Assembly (NCBI GenBank): GCA_031761405.1
Contig: JASEVX010000006.1
Coordinates: forward strand, 33,297,359 to 33,361,358
Direction of reading: 5' to 3'
Source of the DNA: Serripes groenlandicus
Lineage: Eukaryota > Mollusca > Bivalvia > Cardiida > Cardiidae
DNA: 64,000 nt
A model generated the notes under the pieces. The model saw nothing but the letters and a program-made list of their open reading frames with translations, had not been told where the DNA came from and searched no databases. The position numbers were made by a program, and so were the translations under genes. Shown here in pieces: positions 55,791-64,000 of this stretch; within the stretch, counting starts at the first letter, position 1, and every line of letters begins with the position of its first letter.

Positions 55791-56040
55791 GCTACATATT
55801 TCTATGTACACAGACTTTTTTTTATATTTAGCCTGTAGAAGTTGAATGCTAAAACACTGTAAACTATATTTTTGCTTCTGCAAAAGGAAAACTCCTGTCT
55901 ATTCCCCCCATTTGACAAATCTACAGCGGACAGCTTTCTATCTCTATGTTTCTATAGAATTATTCAATAGAGTTGAAAACATTGTGACAATGAATAATTT
56001 GCACCATTTGCCACAATGTTTTATAAGGAAATGAAGACAT

Positions 56041-56225
56041 TATTAAACAAGAGCACCGCATACGGCACAGACACTCGACTGATAGGGAGAAAAAAACAAA
56101 AAACAAATGAGCTAAACAAAAATCCTTAACCGGACGACCACGCCGCCGCCGCCAACGCCGACGACGACGCCAGGGTCAGGACAATAGCTCTTTTTTTTTC
56201 AAAAGTCGAGCTAAAAAGGAAAATC
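56041..56225. repeat. Short G/C-rich repeat relic
   Basis: Begins AACAAGAGCACCGCATACGGC and has GCCGCCGCCGCCAACGCCGA, then CAGGGTCAGGACAATAGCTC. Resembles the end of the element near 15.1 kb in reverse. Confidence 0.4.
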
Positions 56226-56339
56226 ACATCACACTGAGCAATTTCTTTACTCTTGCCACAATATTTTCAAATGTTGAATGCTACAAAGGCTTCTAAAATT
56301 GTGTCTAATGGCATTTACAAGGTAGAAAATACACCCGAG

Positions 56340-59300
56340 TTATTCTGTTCCACTTTTTGAGATTTCACCAGTTTCTGGCTTGTTTACATTCACCTTGTAG
56401 CCGAGATATTTTTTATCATCACCTGTAAACGAAGTTGACGAAGGTTCTCCTACACTTGGATGACTGTCAGAAACTGTTGATGTAGTAATACCACCAAGCA
56501 CTTTATGAAGATGTTCATATTTCTTCATTACTAGTGTATCATCACTGAAGTTATTGATGTCTGGTATCTGAAACCTTTCACCTGTATCATTTGAAGCCAC
56601 ATTTGCTTCACCTGCCTGTTCAACTAATTCAACACCTTGATCAGTTTCATTTCCTTGCCCATCTGTTGGAGGGATTTTACAACCACTAGATGAAGTGGAT
56701 GGTTTGTTAATATCCGTTGAACACAGAGGGAAAGTTTCTTTCACTTCCTTGTTTGCAGATGACGGTTTCTTTTCTTGGACATTTTTTGCCGGTCTTTTCA
56801 CAACACTTGATTTAATGCCTTTCACTGCAAGCATTTTTCTCTGTTTAACTGAAATGTATTTTCTATTCCATATTTTGGCATCTTCCCCAGTGTTATCAAC
56901 CTTTAGCTTTCTTTTATATTTTCCAGTCCCACTTGGTGAATTGGACAATTCAGTTTTCTTCGGTATTTGATTGGTTGGTTTTTTACTGACATCCTCAACA
57001 GTTTGGCCATATTTAATTGGATAATTTACTTTATCTTTCTTCGATGGTCTACCCCTTTTCTTCTTTGCTACAATTGTATTTGTATCACTGTTGCTGGTCG
57101 AGTTTATTACCATTCCTTTCTTATCACTGTTGCTGGTTGAGTTTGTAACCATTGCTTTCTTATCAATTTTGTTGGTAGACTTTGTAACCGTTGCTTTCTT
57201 AACACTGTTGTTTGTAGACTTTGTGACAATATCTTTTTGATCCGGTTCTTCAGGCGTATATGTATGTGTGCTTTTTTCCCTTTTGACATCCAAGCTATAC
57301 TTTTCATTACACTTTGTTACCATAGCTTTCTTATCACTGTTGTTGGTAGACGTTGTAACCATTGCTTTCTTATCACTGTTGTTTGTAGAATTTGGGACAA
57401 TATCTTTTTGATCAGGTTTTTCAGGTGTATATTTATGTGTATGTGTGCTTTTTTTCCTTTTGACATCCAAGCTATACTTTTCATTATACAATTTAGATCG
57501 TCCTGGTATTCCTCTATTAGTGTTTGAATCTCTCTGTTTGGTCCTTTTCATCATTGATGTATGCCTTTTCTCTGATCGTTGTTTCAGAAAGTCTTTCAAG
57601 GCTTTGGTTTCACTCTCTATCCTTGGCATTTGTTGATTTCGCTTTAGATAGGCTCTATGCCTTCTAGCGTCTTTCTTATTCATTAAATTTGTGTCCATGA
57701 ACCAGGCCTTTGGCTTTTTTCCCGTCTTTTCATAATTGAAATCAAAACCTTTAGTAGCAAGTGGCAATCTTAAACTGTTGTACAGGGCAAGTATGAAGCT
57801 GCTTCCATTTCTAGTTACTAAGACTTCTGATTCAATCTTTTCATTAACAGTACCTGCTTCATTTACCAGCTCTCCATTAATGGTACCTGTTTCATTCACA
57901 AGCTTTTCTCTTGACTCTTCATTTATGGTACCCGTTTCATTAACTAGCTCTTTTCTTACCTCTTCCGAGTTATTTGAAGGATTCGATATTTCTTCATTGT
58001 TCTTTTTGTTATCTTTATGATATGAATTGTCTTCTTCAGCATTATAATTATTCTTAAGACTATTGAATCCACCATTGGCAATACTTTTATACAACTGAAC
58101 TGGAGAAGCATTTCTTCCATTCTCTGCTATGTCCGTTTCCCATTTCTTGCACCCATCTACAATGTTTTGAGCAGCATGTTCTGTATCAATCATTAAATCT
58201 TTACAAGTTATTTCATTTGTAACATCCATCTCATTTCCCTTATGATTAGATGTATGACTATTCTCATTCTTGCTTTGTCTAGAATTCTGGGACATGTTAT
58301 TTTTGTCAAAAACACACCTTATCTCATCAGCATCTGGAGAAGGATTTACACTGGTAGAATTATCTTTTATTGCTGAATTCTGATTCATCTCATTGACATC
58401 TGCAGTCTGAGTAATCTTGGTCGTATCTGGTAAATTGTCCATACAAGTCTCAGTCACATTTACATCAGGTCCAGAGTTGTTACATGTCTCAATAATCCTT
58501 TCTGTAGAATATCCAGTAGTTTCATAACCATCATCTAATGGCTCGTCTTTGACCTTCATTTCCAATCCTTCTTTTGATTTGGTTTTCTTCAGTTTTCTTT
58601 TACTTGACTTACTTTTAGGCTCCCCCTGACTTAGTTCCATTTCCATTTTGACAAGTGCTAAATCAAACTGGCGCCGATTTGTAACCCTTGTAAGATCCGA
58701 TTTATGCATCCTCTGGTAATGAGCCAAGAGCTTAGAATGGCGCTCAAATGGCTTCTTGCACAATTCACAAAAGTAGCAATGGGAATCGCCATGGAATGTC
58801 CCAATATGTGCCAACAGATGACACGACTCCTTAGCCCCATATGGACAGAGTGGACATCTGTAGGGTCTGGATTTGAAATCATGAGTTTCCATGTGTTTCG
58901 ACATATTATTTGTAGTTGCAAATTTTTTCTGACAAACAGAACAAGAAAAGGGTTTAATGCCAGAATGTAAATGTATATGCTTCCGCAATGCGGCCTTTAA
59001 TTTAAATGCTTTATTACATATATCACATTTGAATAACCTTGTCTGAACATGTGCATACTCATGATGCTTGTTAAGAGATTGTTGGTCTTTATATGCCTTA
59101 CTACATAATGAACACACAAAGTTCCGTTCAGTTGTATGTACTTTTCTCATATGCTTTAAGATGTCTGCATTAGTTTTTGCTGCGGCCGTACACCCGGGGA
59201 ATGTACATGGGTGTGGCTTCTCATCACTATGGCACAACATGTGACTTCGGAGTTCCCAGTTCGTCTTGACACGAAATCCACATGTATCACATACAATGGG

Positions 59301-62300
59301 TTTCTCGTCAGTGTGTCTGAACATGTGTTGTTTAAGATCTGCACTGCGTTTACACTCATAGGTACAGATTCTACATTTAAACTTCTTCTCATTGTCATCT
59401 GTATGTACCATCAGCCTATGACCTCTGAGATTTCTTGGCCATTTTGTGGTCCAACCACATTCTGTGCAAACGTGGGATTTCTCAGTGGCATGTTTGGACT
59501 GGTGTCTTGACAGATCTGTTCTATTACTTGAAGCATAGAAACATTCTTCAACAGAGCATTTAAATATTTTTTCTTTTGTGTGTTTTGTGGCCTCATGTTC
59601 AAGGAGGCAGTCCTGTGATTTAAACCTACGATCACAATAATTACAATACTTAAAAGCAATGGCATGGAACTTTTTGTAGTGTTTCTTCATCAGTTCCTTT
59701 TGATTTGATGTAAAGCCACACTTATGGCATTCAACTTTCCCAAGAACAGGTGGCCTCCCTATTCCACAACCACAATCTTCAGCACTTTTGGTTATTTTTG
59801 TCCTAATTTCTTCTGTAGTATCTGTAAGCTCAATTTTCCTTTTCACTGCTGGTCTTCTTGAATCCTTGTTAACCTTTCTGACTTTTGAAGACTTTACAAA
59901 TGCTTTCTTTAGACTGTTAGGTTTAGTTGGTGTATATTCGTCCTCTGATACATACACAACATCACTTATGTACTCCTCATCCATACCATCTGTAAAGCTT
60001 ATGTATTTATCGTCAAAACCATCTGTAAAGCTTATGTATTCATTGTCCATTCCATCTATAAAAGTATCATCTGGCTCACTCTTTTTTTCTAATTTCAAGC
60101 TCATTGCGGCAATCTTACAATTTTTTTCTTCCTTTAAATGGTTTGCCTTTTTTTCACTCTTTTTTCTCTGTTCAACTAATTTTGTATTACACAAATCCAT
60201 GTCTTTTGACTTATGTTCCTGATCTTTTTTCGTATCAGGTTTGGATTCTATGACATTCTGTCTTGTATCTCCAATCACATTTAATTGAACAACAGCTTTA
60301 TCCATCTTTAATTTAGTTAACTCAATTCGACATGGAGTTATTTTGAATTTTTGAAGAAGTTTAGCTTCATTTGTTTTCTTAAAGAGATTATTCTTTTTAT
60401 AATTTCGAGCATTTACTACTAGATTTGTCATTCCACTTGAGGTGGAACTCATAATTTTCTTTGGCCTCCCTCTTTTCCTTGGTACTGTATGTAGAAGTTG
60501 TTGTGGTTCTGGACATGGACTTGTATTGGCCCAAAGGCTTGTAACTTTAGGAATGCTTGAAGCATCAATCTGGGATGGTATTGAACTTGACCCTGAGGTT
60601 GAATTCATAATTTTCTTTGGCCTCCCTCTTTTCTTTGGTGACGTGTGTAGAAGTTGTAGTGGTTCTGAAAGTGGACTTGTATTGGTCAAAAGACTTGTAA
60701 CTTTAGGAATACTTGAAGCATCAATCTGGGATGGCATTGGACTTGACTCTGAAGTTGAATTCATAATTTTCTTTGGCCTCCCTCTTTTATTTGGTGATGT
60801 GAGTAGAAGTTGTAGTGGTTCTGAAATTGGACTTGTATTTGCCCAAAGGCTTGTAACTTTAGAAATGCTTGAAGAATCAATCTCTGATGGTATTGGACTT
60901 GACTCCGAGGTTGAATTAATAATTTTCTTTGGCCTCCCTCTTTTCCTTGGTACTGTGTGTAGAAGTTGTTGTGGTTCTGAACTTGGATTTGTATTGGTCC
61001 AAAGACTTGTAACTTTAGGAATACTTGTAGCATCAATATGGGATGGTATTGGACTTGACCCTGAGGTTGAAATCATAACTTTCTTTGGCCTCCCTCTTCT
61101 CTTTGCCGATGTGTGTATAATCTGTTGTGGTTCTCGACTTGGACTTGTATTGGACCAAAGGCTTGTAATTTTAGAAATGCTCGAAGCATCAATCTGGGAT
61201 GGTATTGGACTTGGCCCTGAAGTGGAATTCATAATTTTCTTTGGCCTTCCTCTTTTTTTCAATGTTGTTTGTTGTATCTGGGGTGGTTTTGGACTTGGAC
61301 CAAAGGTGGAACTGATCATTTTCGTTGTCTTCCCTCTTTTCTTTGGTGATGTGTGTTGAATCTGGTGTGGTTTTGGACTTGGACTTGTCTTTGCCCAAAG
61401 GCTTGTAATTTTAGAAATGCTTGAAGCATCAATAAATGTAACCTTTTTACATGTGGAATTCTTTTTCATCTTCCTTTCATTTTCATTAGTTAGATTTGTC
61501 TGTTTTACAGATTTAATAGGCTCATTTGTTTGTTCCTGAGCAATATCCTGGAAATAACGATCATCCAGACCTAGATCATTCAATTCATCCGATACCGTAA
61601 CTTCTTCAACCACATGACCTTGGGATAGTTGTTCCAGATTTGTTGAAGAATTGGACAAACTAAACATAGAGGATTCACTCCCAAAGTAACTGTTACTATT
61701 TGACACAGATTGGCATTCGTTTTCTTCATACCGTGAACTAAACTCGGTCTTTATTGTAGCATGGATTTCACTGGCTTGCGGATTTCTCTCATAACATTCT
61801 GGATTTCTAATTTCCTGATCCTCGCACTGGTCAGGGTCCTTATTTACCTGGCCTGAAGCAGACTTGCTTTGATAATATTCAGCTTGAACTGTTAATTCAG
61901 CTTTAATATCTTCAGGCAAATCATCAATATCATCATTTCTATCAATTAGATCGTGGTTTATATCACTCTCTTCAGCATGAGACTCATAAGCAGGCCTTGC
62001 TACAGCTTCCCACGGTTCAGCTAAAGCATTCTTACTGTTTGCAGAGGTTATTTGATATACTTTCTCTATCCTTAACACTGTTTGGACACCAGTGTCACTG
62101 TTAGTTACATGTATAACATCCATGTTCCCCGATGAATTATCTTCAAAGTCTGCATTTTCAATTTTCATGCTCGTTTCAAACACTTGATCAGTAGGACCTC
62201 TCACACTGTCTTCACCGACTTCACCTGTACATACTGTATTGGCTTCTGGAGTATCATGATCATAACTCAACTTTGGTGTCTCTTGCCTTGAAGGGATAAC

Positions 62301-62486
62301 AGTCCACTCATTGTCTGTAGTAACAGGTGCAATGACCGATTCGTTTTCTGTAGCAATCATGCTGTTACCATGGTCTTTAGGTTCTGATTGTGTGATAGTA
62401 TATGCTACTGAATTGCTGACCATTGTGTTGTTAGCATGTTCAGAATTCAGGGTAGTTTGGAATTGGTTGATTCCTTCGGTGTTCAT
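56340..62486 (-). CDS. AT-hook and C2H2 zinc-finger protein, 2048 aa, single coding exon
   Basis: One open frame of 2049 codons. An in-frame TGA lies 9 nt before the ATG. Residues 1-350 are acidic and Ser/Asn-rich. Residues about 350-685 are six tandem 52-aa units, each with an AT-hook (RGRPKK core), preceded by a degenerate hook (KKRGKTTK). Short DEYIS-type repeats lie around 808-840. Residues about 917-1260 hold 12 C2H2 fingers in series (for example FKCDICNKAFKLKAALRKH), two with a C-x4-C knuckle. After a long linker, residues about 1665-1810 contain a duplicated block around EKYSLDVKR plus NSTNNSDKK-type repeats, then another hook (KKRGRPSKK). It should be a nuclear DNA-binding regulator, with hooks reading AT-rich minor groove and fingers giving specificity. 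I do not recognise a vertebrate ortholog. The frame is intact and the finger ligands are all present, so the gene looks functional. Confidence 0.93.
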   Translation of the reverse strand: MNTEGINQFQTTLNSEHANNTMVSNSVAYTITQSEPKDHGNSMIATENESVIAPVTTDNEWTVIPSRQETPKLSYDHDTPEANTVCTGEVGEDSVRGPTDQVFETSMKIENADFEDNSSGNMDVIHVTNSDTGVQTVLRIEKVYQITSANSKNALAEPWEAVARPAYESHAEESDINHDLIDRNDDIDDLPEDIKAELTVQAEYYQSKSASGQVNKDPDQCEDQEIRNPECYERNPQASEIHATIKTEFSSRYEENECQSVSNSNSYFGSESSMFSLSNSSTNLEQLSQGHVVEEVTVSDELNDLGLDDRYFQDIAQEQTNEPIKSVKQTNLTNENERKMKKNSTCKKVTFIDASSISKITSLWAKTSPSPKPHQIQHTSPKKRGKTTKMISSTFGPSPKPPQIQQTTLKKRGRPKKIMNSTSGPSPIPSQIDASSISKITSLWSNTSPSREPQQIIHTSAKRRGRPKKVMISTSGSSPIPSHIDATSIPKVTSLWTNTNPSSEPQQLLHTVPRKRGRPKKIINSTSESSPIPSEIDSSSISKVTSLWANTSPISEPLQLLLTSPNKRGRPKKIMNSTSESSPMPSQIDASSIPKVTSLLTNTSPLSEPLQLLHTSPKKRGRPKKIMNSTSGSSSIPSQIDASSIPKVTSLWANTSPCPEPQQLLHTVPRKRGRPKKIMSSTSSGMTNLVVNARNYKKNNLFKKTNEAKLLQKFKITPCRIELTKLKMDKAVVQLNVIGDTRQNVIESKPDTKKDQEHKSKDMDLCNTKLVEQRKKSEKKANHLKEEKNCKIAAMSLKLEKKSEPDDTFIDGMDNEYISFTDGFDDKYISFTDGMDEEYISDVVYVSEDEYTPTKPNSLKKAFVKSSKVRKVNKDSRRPAVKRKIELTDTTEEIRTKITKSAEDCGCGIGRPPVLGKVECHKCGFTSNQKELMKKHYKKFHAIAFKYCNYCDRRFKSQDCLLEHEATKHTKEKIFKCSVEECFYASSNRTDLSRHQSKHATEKSHVCTECGWTTKWPRNLRGHRLMVHTDDNEKKFKCRICTYECKRSADLKQHMFRHTDEKPIVCDTCGFRVKTNWELRSHMLCHSDEKPHPCTFPGCTAAAKTNADILKHMRKVHTTERNFVCSLCSKAYKDQQSLNKHHEYAHVQTRLFKCDICNKAFKLKAALRKHIHLHSGIKPFSCSVCQKKFATTNNMSKHMETHDFKSRPYRCPLCPYGAKESCHLLAHIGTFHGDSHCYFCELCKKPFERHSKLLAHYQRMHKSDLTRVTNRRQFDLALVKMEMELSQGEPKSKSSKRKLKKTKSKEGLEMKVKDEPLDDGYETTGYSTERIIETCNNSGPDVNVTETCMDNLPDTTKITQTADVNEMNQNSAIKDNSTSVNPSPDADEIRCVFDKNNMSQNSRQSKNENSHTSNHKGNEMDVTNEITCKDLMIDTEHAAQNIVDGCKKWETDIAENGRNASPVQLYKSIANGGFNSLKNNYNAEEDNSYHKDNKKNNEEISNPSNNSEEVRKELVNETGTINEESREKLVNETGTINGELVNEAGTVNEKIESEVLVTRNGSSFILALYNSLRLPLATKGFDFNYEKTGKKPKAWFMDTNLMNKKDARRHRAYLKRNQQMPRIESETKALKDFLKQRSEKRHTSMMKRTKQRDSNTNRGIPGRSKLYNEKYSLDVKRKKSTHTHKYTPEKPDQKDIVPNSTNNSDKKAMVTTSTNNSDKKAMVTKCNEKYSLDVKREKSTHTYTPEEPDQKDIVTKSTNNSVKKATVTKSTNKIDKKAMVTNSTSNSDKKGMVINSTSNSDTNTIVAKKKRGRPSKKDKVNYPIKYGQTVEDVSKKPTNQIPKKTELSNSPSGTGKYKRKLKVDNTGEDAKIWNRKYISVKQRKMLAVKGIKSSVVKRPAKNVQEKKPSSANKEVKETFPLCSTDINKPSTSSSGCKIPPTDGQGNETDQGVELVEQAGEANVASNDTGERFQIPDINNFSDDTLVMKKYEHLHKVLGGITTSTVSDSHPSVGEPSSTSFTGDDKKYLGYKVNVNKPETGEISKSGTE
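60430..61440 (-). repeat. 156-bp coding minisatellite inside the AT-hook gene
   Basis: GGCCTCCCTCTTTT-type cores (antisense of RGRPKK) recur every 156 bp, near 60462, 60618, 60774, 60930, 61086 and 61242. Units keep frame and vary by substitution only, so selection on the protein repeat is likely. Confidence 0.9.
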
Positions 62487-62515
62487 CTTTGAAGATCAAC
62501 ACTCGCTGTTTTTAC
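62487..62515 (-). other. 5' UTR start of the coding exon of the AT-hook/C2H2 gene (splice acceptor)
   Basis: Reading leftwards, a pyrimidine-rich TTTTCAG is followed by 29 nt and then the ATG, so the start codon lies near the beginning of an internal exon. A non-coding first exon is expected to the right. A GTAAGCTT after AATAAG near 63588 (minus strand) is a possible donor, but unproven. Confidence 0.6.
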
Positions 62516-62604
62516 CTGAAAATACACAACAAAAAACAACTTATAAAATACACACCAGAATCAACTTATATTATGATTCAGATTGTTTGAAGATTTTTGT
62601 AACT

Positions 62605-62980
62605 TAACCGTTACCCAAATACAGACAATTTCTGATGCCTCCGCAGTAGCTGGCTTATGCAACTCAATTCAATAATCATTCAAAGACATCTTCCATATAT
62701 TTGCCTGGATGTATTTTCAAAGTCGTCTTCTGCAAATAATGTGTATGCAAGAAAGGGTTAACCCTTTCCCTCATATAGACGCTTTCTGACGACATTGCAG
62801 CAGACGGCTTTTTGAAAACATAGTGACAAAAGAAGAAATAGCACAGAACGTGCAATTTCTCCTTTTGCCACAATGTTTTCCACTTTTTGTCATAGGTTAT
62901 CCATTCAATTATGGAGATTTTCTATGTTTTGACAAAATACGTTCAAAGTCGTCTGCTGCAGAATTGTCGTAGGCCTAGAT
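62605..62980 (+). mobile_element. Two MITEs sharing TTAA upstream of the AT-hook gene
   Basis: A degraded copy ending AAGAAAGGG, TTAA at 62758-62761, and a '+' copy truncated at GAATTGTCGTA. Confidence 0.8.
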
Positions 62981-63023
62981 AAAGGAGGAGTTAACTTTTC
63001 TTTCTCAGCCATTATCTCTTTAA

Positions 63024-63356
63024 TTAACCCTTTCCCACATGTAGACGCTTTCTGATGCCTCTGCAGCAGACGACTTTTGAAAAACAACTTGGCAAAAGGA
63101 GAAACTGCTCATAATGAGCAATTTCTTCTTTTGCCACAATGTCTTCAATGATATTTGATTATTAAGCTTTCCTTTATTTAACCCTTTCCCTCATATAGAC
63201 GCTTTCTGAAGCCTTGTTTTGAGCAATTTCTTCTTTTGTCACTATGTTTTCCACTTTTAGTCATAGGTTATCCATTCAATGAGAGATTTTCTATTTTTTA
63301 ACAAAATATGTTGAAAGTCGTCTGCTGCTGAATTGTCGTATGAGGGAAAGGGTAAA
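63024..63356 (+). mobile_element. Two partly deleted MITEs
   Basis: TTAACCCTTTCCCACATGTAG followed by a kept hairpin; then TTAACCCTTTCCCTCATATAG with the left arm of the hairpin lost, ending GAGGGAAAGGGTAAAAG. Confidence 0.78.
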
Positions 63357-64000
63357 AGACAGTTTCTATATTTATGTAAAAATGTTTTCAAGGTCGTCTG
63401 CTTTATAATATAGGCGCGGTTCGACGACTTTGGATCACCATACAATTTGATTATTTACAAAGGGATCTCAGACTTTAAATCATAGTGTTACTATATAAAG
63501 TTTGTAAGTAAAAAGTATCCAAACATGTAGTAATTCAAAATTCAGTATTCAGGTTGAATGAAATGCGTCGGGAACTGATAAGCTTACCTTATTCCTATAT
63601 AAATATCCATCTGCATTTCGTTATTGTTAGATGTAATTAGTTCACATATTACATTACTATGCACCATATAAAGATTGAGTCACAAGACAAAAAAATAGAC
63701 AATCAGTTTTTTTTTCCAAATCTAAAGACAGTTAGTATCAATTGACATAATTGTCATTACTGTTCTCCAAAGTCTTTGAGAGTTGTTGTGTGACGCTTTT
63801 ACGAACAGTGATGATCCTGATCAGCCTGAACACAGGAGCATATTGATCTGGATAATCCCAAATATCGGAAGGCGGGTTTTTATTTGACACAGTATTATTT
63901 TGTTCGAGAGTAAATCATGCGTGAGCTCAGTTATCCAGATCAAATGGAAAATTACTGAGGCAGGCAGTAATCAAAGCACTGAAAGTGCTGACGGCCTGGG
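63357..64000. other. Non-coding right end of the window
   Basis: No gene recognised. A possible splice donor on the minus strand (AATAAG before GTAAGCTT, near 63588) could end a 5' UTR exon of the AT-hook gene. From about 63800, GATCCTGATCAGCCTGAACA and a later CAGTTATCCAGATCAAATGG suggest another inverted-repeat element running off the edge. Confidence 0.35.

Noticed and set aside
60442..61359. 305-aa open frame on the plus strand with FFGLPL repeats
   Set aside because: Exactly antisense to the AT-hook minisatellite; the in-frame 156-bp repeat keeps this frame open by chance.

Overview
The window is eukaryotic nuclear DNA, almost certainly from a bivalve mollusc. Genes are split by GT-AG introns, and the DNA is AT-rich. 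It is packed with tRNA-derived SINEs, satellite-cored elements (some of the type called pearl/CvA in bivalves) and a very abundant short inverted-repeat transposon (MITE). I cannot name the species. Most short open frames are shadows of repeats; the real genes had to be assembled from exons by splice sites and reading phase.

Left part (1-39.2 kb). A ZC3H3-like mRNA-processing factor (minus strand, 9096 to beyond the left edge) and a UBE2Q-family ubiquitin-conjugating enzyme (plus strand, 9393-39178, 9 exons, 318 aa) start head to head, with 296 bp between their start codons. The first intron of the E2 gene is 21 kb long. Nested in it are a complete 3-exon gene for a small P2X7 C-terminal-domain zinc protein (same strand, 190 aa) and a 7-exon THAP-domain, transposase-derived gene (opposite strand). 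The THAP gene carries two in-frame stops and one frameshift and so looks like a pseudogene. This nested block is flanked by two direct copies of a ~0.9 kb segment. One copy carries a 617-bp inverted-repeat transposon that the other lacks.

Middle (39.2-56.3 kb). I see no gene. The region is SINEs, several satellite-cored elements with ~145-175 bp units, and dozens of MITEs.

Right part (56.3-62.5 kb). One intronless reading frame encodes a 2048-aa nuclear protein with six tandem 52-aa units bearing AT-hooks, then 12 C2H2 zinc fingers, then low-complexity repeats. A 5' UTR splice acceptor lies just upstream of its start. The last 1.5 kb holds more MITEs and no recognisable gene.

The most striking pattern is that MITE ends lie just inside introns. 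In 5 of 21 reconstructed introns a MITE end begins 5-12 nt after the 5' splice site, and in 8 of 21 within 40 nt. One ZC3H3 intron has a MITE end within about 10 nt of both splice sites. A second pattern is a shared core (AGGGCSATAAYTC or its complement) in five otherwise unrelated satellites.
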